From positions 1-35,992 of the forward strand of contig SVPX01000008.1 of the NCBI GenBank assembly GCA_015065665.1: a stretch of DNA of 35,992 nt. The letters are read 5' to 3'. A model generated the notes under the pieces. It was not told the DNA's origin. It ran no database searches and worked only from the letters and a program-made list of their open reading frames with translations. A program made the translations under genes and the position numbers. The stretch is from Oscillospiraceae bacterium (GTDB lineage: Bacteria > Bacillota > Clostridia > Oscillospirales > Acutalibacteraceae). Positions 8,301 to 15,251 of this stretch are shown piece by piece; the stretch's first letter is position 1, and every line of letters starts with the position of its first letter.

Positions 8301-10570
8301 CATTTGATAATGTTAACAATATGAGTAACTTTGCATATGCTGACAATACTATCGTAGAAGACCAGGATATTCATAATGCAGAGAGCTATGCATCTGCAAC
8401 TGTTCTTGACACAAACTATGTGAAGGACGACAACAACGGCAACAGACTCTTTAACGGCAATGTAACACTCGACCTGTTCATTAAGGACGAATACTCAGGT
8501 CTTAAGGAAGTTACATACACAATCGAAGGCCCCGGTTTTGAGAAAGAAACTGTAACAGTAAACGCTGCTGATGCAGCTGCTGAAGGCTGGCAGATTGAAA
8601 AGGATATGAACGGTAATTACGAAACAAATCTCATTACAACAATGAGAAAGACTATCGTTCTTGACGGCAGTCAGTATAACTGCAATGGTATTATCGTTAA
8701 GATTACTGGTGTTGATAATGCAGGCTTTGATATTATCTGCAACAGCTCAGAGAAAATCAGTATTGATACAACTGCTCCCCAGATCAGCGTAACTTACAAT
8801 GATGTTAAGGGGAATACTGCAGGCGGTAATATTTATTACAAGGATACACGAGTTGCTACAATTAAGGTAACAGAGCGTAACTTTAACCCCGCAGATTTCG
8901 ATTGGACCAAGCTTATCAATACAGACGGTGCAACACCTGTATTTGTTTCAGGTATTGACTGGACAACAACCTACGCTGATTATACAGACAGCTCTGTTCA
9001 TACCGCAACAGTTACATTTGCAAACGACGGTGACTATGAGGTTACTCTTAACTTTGTAGATATGGCAGGCAACAGAGCAGCTCAGTATGGTACTGAGAAG
9101 TTCACAATCGATACAATTGACCCTGTAATCACTGTATCCTATGATAACAACGATGCATCAAACACAAGATACTATGATGCAGGCCGAATTGCTACAGTAA
9201 CTATCAAAGAACATAACTTCTCACTTGATGGTCTTAACTATGCAGCAGTAGTTACAATGCCTGATAACTCCACACCTATGGCTGCTCCTCAGATCGTAGA
9301 CTGGTCACATTCAGGCGATACGCACACAGCATATATCCGCTTTGCTGATGACGGTAAGTATGAGTTCACAGTTGATTACACTGATATGTCACTTAGAGTT
9401 GCTCAGCAGTATAAGCAGGAAACATTCTATGTTGATACAGATACAAACGAACCTGTATTCAACAATGTAAAAGACAAAACAGCTTACGATGGCGACATCG
9501 CTCCTCAGATTGTATTTGATGACTACAACTTCAGCAGTGCAGAATACACACTCACAAGAGTTTCTTATGACTTTATTAAGGGTGCAAATGCAAACGAAAT
9601 TGTTAAAAACCTCGTTCCTCTTCAAATTCCTTCAGGCACAGGTACAGTAGTTACATTTGATTCCTTCCCTGTTGAAGAAGAAAATGATGGTATCTATATT
9701 CTTACTGCAACAATTGTTGACCTTGCAGGTAACACAAAGACAACTGAGATTATGTTCTCAGTAAACCGCTTTGGTTCTACATTTATGTTGGGTGACGAAG
9801 CAACTCAGAACATTGCAGAAGTAGCTTACACAAACAATGCTCCTGCACTGGTTGTATTTGAAATCAATGTTAACCCTGTAACTGAACAGAACGTTTCATT
9901 GTCCTACAATACAACAACAAGAGATCTTGTAAAGGGTACTGAGTTTGACATCAAGGCCGAAGGCGGCGAAACCTCTTGGTACAAGTACATTTACGATATC
10001 GCAGCTTCCAACTTCGTTGAAGAAGGTAACTATACAATTACAGTTTCCTCTGTTGACAAGTTCGAGAAGAAGGTAAGTAACCGTACAGCAAACACCGATG
10101 GTGATATCGTGAGAAACTGTCCCTTGTCCTTCGTAGTAGATAAGACGAAGCCCGTAGTTTCTATTGAGGGTGTTGAGTCCGGCAAGGCTTATAAGGAAGC
10201 AACAAAGACTCTCAGCATTATGTGTCTTGATACTAACATAGATAAGGAAAGTCTGGAGATTACTCTTGACGATAAGAAGCTTGAAGCAGATAAGGATTAC
10301 ACCGTTGACGATACTCTCGTTGGTGAGCTTTCTGTTGAATTGATTCTTGATGTAGGCACAGAAGAGGTTTCTCATACTGTTAATGTCAGTGTAAAAGACC
10401 TTGCAGGTAATGAGGGCGAAGACAAGGTGGAAGAATTTACTCTTTCTGCTACACTGCTCACATTGTATCTTGACAGCCCCATGGCTATCATCAGCACAAT
10501 CGCAGTTCTCTTGGCAGTAGTTGCAGTTATTATCATAATTTCAATTAAGAAGAGAAAAGCAAAAGAATAA
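2342..10570 (+). CDS. Giant (2742 aa) secreted, membrane-anchored Ig-like repeat protein
   Basis: The start is ATG 2342 behind AGGAG (2327-2331). A Sec signal peptide is clear (KGLSLGLALLLLISVFPVSA, cleavage near residue 29). A Ser/Thr/Glu/Pro-rich linker follows to about residue 120, then bacterial Ig-like (Big) modules. At least eight modules begin with a W-x-K/N-type strand (near residues 133, 476, 565, 897, 995, 1388, 1490, 1753), often followed by LSGI or GGVKSVKVVG and F-D-A-D-x-x-Q-x-Y. Three longer modules share TFGIY (near 246, 1118, 1610). Two late modules carry an ATIKVTERNF-type motif (near 2172 and 2284). The C-terminus is a membrane helix (about 2714-2734) ending KKRKAKE. No LPXTG motif was seen, so it is membrane-held rather than sortase-linked. 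It could be an adhesin or a wall-spanning scaffold for the adjacent T7SS; no enzymatic domain was recognised. Confidence 0.9.
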   Translation: MSMHKFLSKGLSLGLALLLLISVFPVSAVDLASEPASSSTAVTESSTGQTSEAVTSSVANPGSGTTEPVVPETSTTSATMSTDASESTSASDSTAASEPAVPGTEASSEATEPTEEIAPGADDVAPVLNVTVPDKWVKDSIAITVEVTDDSAVDEDSFRFGEGDVSYEAASEFAVVEDKGNNKFELTINTPKNTTYKVFVKDSFGNVGSKDFTITKVDRTAPVAGDLEIRITSTDNSVTDKILGMLTFGIYSKTMVTFEFSVNNNGGAPIKELKLDYVKDGNITDYKKGFEEKESGTYVASVDFNTKDKSYKDIKITLTDEANNSNSEAFLLNTADVKIHLGDNELANDKPFAELIFSNVVPTVVIDNENGATYNGNPVYSATVKNDVSGIDESTLVVKLNDEVITDKCSIKYEDDASIKGKHTKATITYTSNDLASGKYNFEVSAKSLCGVEGKASVSTGLDNEAPEIKVNFDKEWSKEAKKVYLTVTDMPDGSSISGENITVTDADGEKVDVVNNSFDATRQDYTITAKDKFGKEATYTIKAEEIKFDAEAPSLGGYTYTPDTDVWTKDPVKVSFTATDALSGIDAEKIMVTDIQGNEVAVKAEGSGFSFDAETYGVYNVTVFDIAGNDLTIPTKEILVDSAEATVSKIEFKNANKVENFGAYAKDEKGEGTLVTVTVKGNDAPVTSITLNDFATADEMQCVDESNKIYTQSFVIGASDTVNVLAITATTAAGVVTNKENLKDVEIVGANITLDEHSDLYEYVVNNSSVDIEIGLQGFSGTNGLYNGEGQFNITLSNKLAGIDRDTVKVIYNDTEVALTDKIVTVTPTSNENGKCTDISIVLKPEAYESGTHTVKVVADTLCGVSTEETLSIDIDNSNPAISIISYSNLDQNFKQIWSKEKVTVNFKVVDEPAGHAGGIATIKVIGNENNKVYLDTKVNETGQYSFDADLCQEYTIYAKDSFGLYSDLKTEIVKFDDESPNISNINYKLADGSVWDQKSWVSGKISISFNADDKTASTDDEVLSGIKSIKVVGNGNGREYININNETRLENAVTAVEFDADLYQSYTITVEDFVGNTETKVVTATTWIDSVKPEITGVKFEMVENEGFYDKLLHFVTFGIYTNRELRMVVNTYDAKASSGICNIDATYDDAPMEAVKDSFVVTGSTPDECVATKVFKLPMTEDYNVYKAKDIKFTVADVAGNEYTPTLSEIKDVISNSEKADTLKLSDEFEIVITEKEPLHNEISIEADQVTTNKEGNTIYSDKLTDEGEKPSDVRLQVTIEDAISGIDVDSLKVHYINNDGTVSTMDEIPEGYRIVAVYDEEITEKVVKLVVFYDSQDELSSGTYGFGYEIKNNSGNATADEVTFSVDNAAPKITDIVYSNNDNQTWTNGKVNVEFKVSDVPAENFGGVKSVKVVGVENGKEYINLENENGKAFGTDTLNFDADLAQQYEITATDVFGREVEATTARVKVDTENSHITNITYSNDENDTWVKDPVKVKFKVDEKSDNKKILGDYLSGIKSVKVTGDTNGKEYKNATYDEVEELPEFTYDFTADLYQTYTIEVTDNAGIVTTMQTAAIKIDTEDPTVASIEFEKKDASAVEKILNFLTFGIYSNDEIHMYVTASDAAASSGIDDIVVMNGNKELKEVKGSTEDKNNSPKKSSLTKAFVVPSIDAIYHADNISITVTDISGRENAKEKTLTELEEYFVNEDLINFEDNFEIVSSDHKASISFDIDDDVVLHEGTSAYKAENGTTWFSGSVDFNFNVTETIAKISQIKVELNGNDITKYCEFDQNVANNANGIFTNFTTHNGEKVEEANFVIDTSVDNIKARVNMGSKDSSNTIKVTVIGNNGTVAEKTFDKIFFVDDAKPIITGFEFENISDNTLNGEIEADTDDNKPADVIKTDYGYFFQNDAKVTVSASDFIDEAGNKVDGSGIKSIKFYGISVKDNFSKAVELMSGDFSVEDGVAKATFEVEAGFKGTFYAYAFDNVNNMSNFAYADNTIVEDQDIHNAESYASATVLDTNYVKDDNNGNRLFNGNVTLDLFIKDEYSGLKEVTYTIEGPGFEKETVTVNAADAAAEGWQIEKDMNGNYETNLITTMRKTIVLDGSQYNCNGIIVKITGVDNAGFDIICNSSEKISIDTTAPQISVTYNDVKGNTAGGNIYYKDTRVATIKVTERNFNPADFDWTKLINTDGATPVFVSGIDWTTTYADYTDSSVHTATVTFANDGDYEVTLNFVDMAGNRAAQYGTEKFTIDTIDPVITVSYDNNDASNTRYYDAGRIATVTIKEHNFSLDGLNYAAVVTMPDNSTPMAAPQIVDWSHSGDTHTAYIRFADDGKYEFTVDYTDMSLRVAQQYKQETFYVDTDTNEPVFNNVKDKTAYDGDIAPQIVFDDYNFSSAEYTLTRVSYDFIKGANANEIVKNLVPLQIPSGTGTVVTFDSFPVEEENDGIYILTATIVDLAGNTKTTEIMFSVNRFGSTFMLGDEATQNIAEVAYTNNAPALVVFEINVNPVTEQNVSLSYNTTTRDLVKGTEFDIKAEGGETSWYKYIYDIAASNFVEEGNYTITVSSVDKFEKKVSNRTANTDGDIVRNCPLSFVVDKTKPVVSIEGVESGKAYKEATKTLSIMCLDTNIDKESLEITLDDKKLEADKDYTVDDTLVGELSVELILDVGTEEVSHTVNVSVKDLAGNEGEDKVEEFTLSATLLTLYLDSPMAIISTIAVLLAVVAVIIIISIKKRKAKE

Positions 10571-10578
10571 TCTGTTCT

Positions 10579-10613
10579 AAAGGGTGCTGCTACTTATAGT
10601 AGCAGCACCCTTT
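10579..10613 (+). terminator. Strong hairpin between the giant protein and the T7SS operon
   Basis: A perfect 15-bp stem (AAAGGGTGCTGCTAC and its complement) has a 5-base TTATA loop and begins 9 bases after the stop at 10570. The 3' arm ends in TTT and is followed by CGGATAATTT, so the T-tract is poor. It probably separates two transcription units, or sets partial read-through into the kinase operon. Confidence 0.62.
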
Positions 10614-10644
10614 CGGATAATTTCTATATTCAGGAGAGATATAC

Positions 10645-12534
10645 ATGTTATACAGCGGACTGATAGTCAATAATACATATCAGATTATTGAGGAGATTGG
10701 CAGCGGTGGTATGGGTGTGGTATATCTTGCGTATCACTTACGCCTTAAAAAGAATATAGTAATGAAAAAAATAAAGAACAGCAATGCTGATATGGCCCTG
10801 CTCAGAAATGAGGTTGATGTTCTTAAAGAGCTGCATCATCCTTATCTGCCTCAGGTGTATGATTTTATTCAGTACGAAAATGACCTTTACACAATTATTG
10901 ACTACATCGACGGCTACGACCTTAAATTTTACATTGACAACCAATATACTTTCAGCGAAAGCCAATTAATCAAATGGCTCTTACAGTTATGCGAAGTGCT
11001 GGAACATCTGCATTCAAATGTTCCTCAGGTGCTTCATACTGATATAAAGCCTGCAAATATTATTATTAAGGGCAACGGGGACGTTTGCTTAATTGACTTT
11101 GGTATTTCTATGTCCGGAAATGACCAGATTAAGGGAATCAGTGCGGACTATTCGTCACCTGAGCAGTATAACAATGTTCAGTCTATATTATGCGGCCACC
11201 GTGAGTGTTGCGTTGTGCTGGATGAGCGTATAGATATTTACAGCTTGGGTGCTACTTTTTATCATATGATTACAGGCATCAAGCCCAGCTTGCTTAATCA
11301 GCTTCCTGCGGCTGCTCAGTATAATCTGGGATATTCAGAGCCTTTTGCTCGGATTATTGATCGTTGTATGTGCATTAATCGTGATGACCGCTTCAGAAGA
11401 GCATCGCAGATAATCAAAGCCGTGGAGAACATATATAAGATGGACTTAAGGTATAAACGCTATGTGGGGCTTCAGGTGGTTTCTTCCGTTCTGGCAGGTA
11501 TTATGATTGTATCAGGTGCCATTATAGCGATTAAAGGCTACCGAAACCAACTGGTTTCTGATTATGAAGCACAGTACAGCCAGCTTATTTCCCTCAGCAA
11601 CTCAGGCAATACCGATGCTGCTATTTCGGCAGGTTATTCGCTTCTGAACGATTCCAGATTCAGTTCTCTTATGGATGACGATACACAGGCATTGGTTCTG
11701 CACAAAATGGGCGATTGCTACTACGATTCTTCAGATTTTCACAATGCGGCGTACTACTATAAGCAGGCAATTGCAAAAGCTGATAACCCTGAAGACGAAC
11801 AGCTTTATTACAGGGATTACATTTTTTCGTTGGTTAATAACGGCAAACAGGCAGAGGCCGAGGCTGCTCTGGCAGAGGTACTGGCAGTTTATCCCGATTC
11901 AGGTATCGGCGGATTGGTTGATATGCAGATAAGCTATAAAAACGGAGCATATCAGCATGCAGTGCAAGCAGCCGCAAGCCTTATTGCTGAGTTTAACAAT
12001 GATGCCGAAAACCTTAACAAAATCTACATTGTTCTGGGCGACAGCTATAATGAGCTTGGTATGCACAAGCAATCAATGGAGGCTTTCTCTAACGCAAGAA
12101 GCACAAAGGAAACAGCGGGTGTATTGAGAATGTTGGGTAACTCAACCCTTAAATATGCCAACAAACAAAGAGATGCACGGCTTTATGTGCAGGCGTTGGA
12201 ATGCTATGAGACCCTTTACAACAACTATAGTGCAAATTCTGACGATATATTCAACCTTGCCCAGTGTTATTTGCTCTGTGGCGGAACAGAAAATTACAAG
12301 AAAAGTGTAGTTCTGCTCGAGGATTATATTAAAACCTATGGAGCAGATTGCAGATTGTATATTATGCTTGCCATTGCATCTGATGCAACAGGCGGTCTGA
12401 AAACTCAGGAGTACTGCATCAATGCAAAAAGTATGTATCAGCAGCTTTCTTCCGAGGAAAAAATGCTGATTGATAACGAAAGTCTTAATCAAATTAAATC
12501 ACTTTATAAATCATATTGCGGAGGTGTCTGGTAA
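10645..12534 (+). CDS. Ser/Thr protein kinase, TM, extracytoplasmic TPR array
   Basis: The start is ATG 10645, 8 bases after AGGAGA. The 629-residue product has a complete Hanks-type kinase domain (about residues 12-265): glycine loop IGSGGMGVVY (18-27), catalytic Lys K41, helix-C Glu E56, catalytic loop H131-T-D133-IKPAN138 (Thr replaces the usual Arg of HRD), and D151-FG. The activation segment ends SPEQYNN. Helix 273-296 spans the membrane. The remainder is TPR-like helical repeats (for example SSDFHNAAYYYKQAIAKADN), predicted outside the cell. All residues needed for ATP binding and transfer are present, so it is probably active; lack of HRD Arg suggests little dependence on activation-loop phosphorylation. 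It heads the operon containing FHA proteins and EssC. Its topology (kinase fold-TM-outer helical domain) matches EssB/YukC, whose kinase fold is inactive, so it may occupy the EssB position in this system. Confidence 0.93.
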   Translation: MLYSGLIVNNTYQIIEEIGSGGMGVVYLAYHLRLKKNIVMKKIKNSNADMALLRNEVDVLKELHHPYLPQVYDFIQYENDLYTIIDYIDGYDLKFYIDNQYTFSESQLIKWLLQLCEVLEHLHSNVPQVLHTDIKPANIIIKGNGDVCLIDFGISMSGNDQIKGISADYSSPEQYNNVQSILCGHRECCVVLDERIDIYSLGATFYHMITGIKPSLLNQLPAAAQYNLGYSEPFARIIDRCMCINRDDRFRRASQIIKAVENIYKMDLRYKRYVGLQVVSSVLAGIMIVSGAIIAIKGYRNQLVSDYEAQYSQLISLSNSGNTDAAISAGYSLLNDSRFSSLMDDDTQALVLHKMGDCYYDSSDFHNAAYYYKQAIAKADNPEDEQLYYRDYIFSLVNNGKQAEAEAALAEVLAVYPDSGIGGLVDMQISYKNGAYQHAVQAAASLIAEFNNDAENLNKIYIVLGDSYNELGMHKQSMEAFSNARSTKETAGVLRMLGNSTLKYANKQRDARLYVQALECYETLYNNYSANSDDIFNLAQCYLLCGGTENYKKSVVLLEDYIKTYGADCRLYIMLAIASDATGGLKTQEYCINAKSMYQQLSSEEKMLIDNESLNQIKSLYKSYCGGVW

Positions 12535-12659
12535 TGCTTGCGTTTGGTATTATTCTTCTGGCAGCAGGAATGGTTGTGTTGGCGGTTACTCAGATTTGTC
12601 TGCAGATCTGGCTGAAAAAATATAAACAAAGTTGGGAGGACTACTATGAGGTGCGATAA
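12534..12659 (+). CDS. 41-residue single-pass membrane microprotein
   Basis: This short gene starts at ATG 12534, overlapping the kinase TAA by one base. It has a near-perfect ribosome site, GGAGGTG (12520-12526). It ends at TAA 12657-12659, 14 bases inside the next gene. The product begins MLAFGIILLAAGMVVLAV, so one membrane helix occupies residues 3-25, and it ends in a hydrophilic KKYKQSWEDYYEVR tail. The tight coupling on both sides and the strong ribosome site argue that it is expressed. No family was recognised. It may be a small membrane subunit that assembles with the kinase or the secretion channel; that role is inferred only from position. Confidence 0.68.
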   Translation: MLAFGIILLAAGMVVLAVTQICLQIWLKKYKQSWEDYYEVR

Positions 12660-13137
12660 TTGCAGATGTGTTGTACCCGATAACTACGAGTATTGTATGT
12701 ATTGCGGTCATTTGTTGCCCAATGGTGCATCAAAAACAATACCTGTAAGCGAGTACAGTGGTAATACCAGATATTATCGTGATTCTTACAGAGGTGAAGA
12801 CCCTACCTACACTTTCAGGAATTATGATACAGGAAGCAGTTATTATGACTATAACAATGTCAGAACCAATCAGGTAACATACAATGATTACGGTTACAGA
12901 AATGACGGCGGTTATTATCATTATGTAACCTATCCCGAGTATCAAAACAGAAATCAGCGTAGAAATAATAACAGATATACTAAAAAACAACATGGATATG
13001 TACCCTACAGAAATGAGGATGCATACCAAAGCAACAGAGAAACAAGGTCAAACAAATGGCTGTTGTGGTTGGTTGCATTGGATATTTTGTTTATGCTGGT
13101 AGTTCTTATGCTGTTACTTCTGGTTAGTATAATTTAA
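12646..13137 (+). CDS. Tail-anchored zinc-ribbon protein with Tyr/Asn-rich linker
   Basis: The start is ATG 12646 behind GGGAGG, inside the end of the 41-residue gene. The 163-residue product begins with a zinc ribbon, C3-x2-C6 and C17-x2-C20 (MRCDNCRCVV ... YCMYCGH), as in the zinc-ribbon (zinc_ribbon_2/DZR) proteins of Firmicutes. A long low-complexity region rich in Tyr, Asn, Arg and Asp (about residues 35-125) leads to a C-terminal membrane helix (about 136-162). The soluble part is therefore predicted to be cytoplasmic and tail-anchored. The linker includes SKTIPVS, a Thr with Val at +3, resembling the FHA-docking motifs proposed for 1268-1798. Function is unknown; an adaptor in the kinase/FHA network is plausible. 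Confidence 0.8.
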   Translation: MRCDNCRCVVPDNYEYCMYCGHLLPNGASKTIPVSEYSGNTRYYRDSYRGEDPTYTFRNYDTGSSYYDYNNVRTNQVTYNDYGYRNDGGYYHYVTYPEYQNRNQRRNNNRYTKKQHGYVPYRNEDAYQSNRETRSNKWLLWLVALDILFMLVVLMLLLLVSII

Positions 13138-13163
13138 AGAATTATTTGAGGGGGAAGAAAATA

Positions 13164-14693
13164 ATGAACAAAAAGTTAGTTATTATTCTGGTGCCTGTTA
13201 TGGCTGTAATTATAGCCTTGATAGGAGTTTTAGGTTTCCTTTTGGTTTCTGACGGTGGAAGTGTTTACACCGAGCAGATTAAAATTGCTGATAAATACCT
13301 TGAGGCAGGCGACTATGAATCTGCGATTCTTTATTATCGCAATGCTATTGCTCAAGATAACACTCAGGAAGAGCCCTATATCAGATTGGCTCAGATTTAT
13401 TTATACCAAGGCAGGATGACAGACCTGGTTGCTGTTTTACAGAATGGTTATACCAATACCGGTTCTGATGACATTTATAATATGCTTATGGTTTATCAAG
13501 AGTATGACGAAAATGCCACTAACAAAGATGATGCCAAGGTTGAACAAATAGATAATCTTATTGTTATCAACACAAGCCTTGTGGATGTTTTCTCAGCATA
13601 TACCTACGAAACATACACAGATAAGTTTACATTCAAGTCAGAAACAAAATCTCCCGGAGTATATACTGTTTGCTATTCACAGTATGATATTGATTTTGAG
13701 TACAGAAATACTGCCGAGAATCCCAATGTTGTAAACGAGGATACAGGTTTACCTTATCCTTACGCAAGACCTACATCTATTAAAGTCAACGATATTTCTG
13801 CTCTTATTCCCAGTGTTGAGCAGGGTGTTACTGCTGAGGATATCCGTTCTTACGGTATTACTTCTGTAAGAGTGAACCCTTCAAACGCTACTGTAGGTTC
13901 TGATTATATTACCTTTGTGCACAATAACTGTGAGTTCTTAATTGCCTGCGACAGCGATGGTAAGATTATCGCTACAGAGTGCTACAATATTATTGTTCCT
14001 CCCAAGAACGATGTAAGCATTGATAAGGTTAACCTCAGCGGTAAGGTTATTGATGTAACCACAGGCAACAAGGTTCCCAACACAACTCTCGTATTCAGAG
14101 AGGGCGAAAATGTTAGAAACGGAAACTCTGTTGCCGACTGCACAGCTTCAAATGGTGACTATACTGTAGAAATTGCTCCCGGTGATTACACAGTAGAGGT
14201 ATCAAGTGATAACTTCAACAAGGAGTATTTCAACATTACAGTTCCCCAAACAGCTGATTTTGTACAGGACTTCAGCATTTCTCCTGTTCTTTCAGGTAAT
14301 CAGATAAGAATTGTTCTTGAGTGGGGTAGCACTCCTGTTGACCTTGATTCACATCTTGTGGGCACCGCTTCTGATGGTTCAAGTGTTAATGTTAATTTTA
14401 TGCACAAGATAGAAACATCAGGTTCAAAGGAAATTGCAAACCTTGATGTTGATGATATGTCAGGCTTTGGCCCTGAAACAATTACCATTAACGATATTAA
14501 TGGTAACTATACATACAGAGTTAACAAGTTTTCATCTGATGGCACACTGGCAGCTTCTGGTGCTACCGTAAAGATTTATACAAGCGATTCTCAGCCTATT
14601 GTTGTTACTATTCCTACTGACATTGAAGGCAGATGGTGGGATGTATGCACAATTGAGAACGGCAATATTTCCAATATCAACGGATCATATTAA
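13164..14693 (+). CDS. Membrane-anchored TPR / carboxypeptidase-regulatory-like / YfaP-like surface protein
   Basis: ATG 13164 is preceded by a GAGGGGGAAG ribosome site; an in-frame TTG at 13146 lies on that site and is rejected. The 509-residue product has an N-terminal signal-anchor helix (about residues 4-27). TPR-like repeats follow (YLEAGDYESAILYYRNAIAQ, about 43-90), then a region of unknown fold. A small beta-sandwich resembling carboxypeptidase regulatory-like domains comes next (LSGKVIDVTTGNKVPNTTLV near 293-375). The C-terminal domain has LEWGSTPVDLDSHLVG, the DVDDMSGFGPETITI block and GNYTYRVNKFS, typical of YfaP/DUF2135 domains. It is predicted to lie outside the membrane. It shares the outer TPR theme with both kinases of the locus, so these three may interact. 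It might be a wall-facing structural part of the T7SS; no catalytic residues are evident. Confidence 0.87.
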   Translation: MNKKLVIILVPVMAVIIALIGVLGFLLVSDGGSVYTEQIKIADKYLEAGDYESAILYYRNAIAQDNTQEEPYIRLAQIYLYQGRMTDLVAVLQNGYTNTGSDDIYNMLMVYQEYDENATNKDDAKVEQIDNLIVINTSLVDVFSAYTYETYTDKFTFKSETKSPGVYTVCYSQYDIDFEYRNTAENPNVVNEDTGLPYPYARPTSIKVNDISALIPSVEQGVTAEDIRSYGITSVRVNPSNATVGSDYITFVHNNCEFLIACDSDGKIIATECYNIIVPPKNDVSIDKVNLSGKVIDVTTGNKVPNTTLVFREGENVRNGNSVADCTASNGDYTVEIAPGDYTVEVSSDNFNKEYFNITVPQTADFVQDFSISPVLSGNQIRIVLEWGSTPVDLDSHLVGTASDGSSVNVNFMHKIETSGSKEIANLDVDDMSGFGPETITINDINGNYTYRVNKFSSDGTLAASGATVKIYTSDSQPIVVTIPTDIEGRWWDVCTIENGNISNINGSY

Positions 14694-14698
14694 GCATT

Positions 14699-15235
14699 AT
14701 GTTGGTAACGGTTATTTTGATTGGAGTTGCTTTGTTAATTGTTCTGATTGTTGTTTTTATAGTTCTTCATAAGAAAAAAGTAGAGAGAACTAAATACCAT
14801 ACTGCAGCAGGAAATACACTACGTGAGGAGTATCTTAATTATTCTCTCCAGAACCAATCAGGTAGCTGCGGTTTGTCAGAAAAAAGTGGCTACAAAGTGA
14901 TGATATACATTAAAACAAGGTTGCGTAATAAGAAAATCCAATATGTTTTTAATCCTGAAAAAAGCATACTTATTGGTCGTGATAAATACGAAAGTAATAT
15001 TTATGTAAGCGATAACACTGTGTCTAAAAAGCATTGCAGGATTTGTCTTTGCGACGGTCAGGTATGCCTTGAAGACCTTAATGCAGCCAATGGTACTATT
15101 TTAAAAAGAGGATTAAGAAAAAAATACAACATATACGGAGGCAACAGGATTAGGCTCAGAACCAACGATAAAATAATAATCGGTTCAAGCGTTTTTAAAG
15201 TAATTTTATTCAGTTACGATATGTCAACATTATAG
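14699..15235 (+). CDS. Membrane-anchored FHA-domain protein
   Basis: The start is ATG 14699, 5 bases after the preceding stop, with no strong ribosome site, which suggests coupled translation. The 178-residue product has one N-terminal membrane helix (about residues 2-23) followed by HKKKVERTK, which predicts a cytoplasmic C-terminus. The FHA domain (about 75-172) shows the conserved ILIGRDKYESNIYV, VSKKHCRI and NAANGTIL elements: Gly-Arg, Ser-x-x-His and Asn-Gly. These form the phosphothreonine pocket in the family. It would recruit phosphorylated partners of the kinases encoded nearby to the membrane next to EssC. A second protein of the same layout is encoded at 24009. Confidence 0.88.
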   Translation: MLVTVILIGVALLIVLIVVFIVLHKKKVERTKYHTAAGNTLREEYLNYSLQNQSGSCGLSEKSGYKVMIYIKTRLRNKKIQYVFNPEKSILIGRDKYESNIYVSDNTVSKKHCRICLCDGQVCLEDLNAANGTILKRGLRKKYNIYGGNRIRLRTNDKIIIGSSVFKVILFSYDMSTL

Positions 15236-15251
15236 CAGGGGTGCAATTGCG

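Noticed and set aside
10441-10570. Sortase sorting signal at the end of the giant protein
   Set aside because: A C-terminal hydrophobic helix and basic tail are present but no LPXTG-like motif precedes them.
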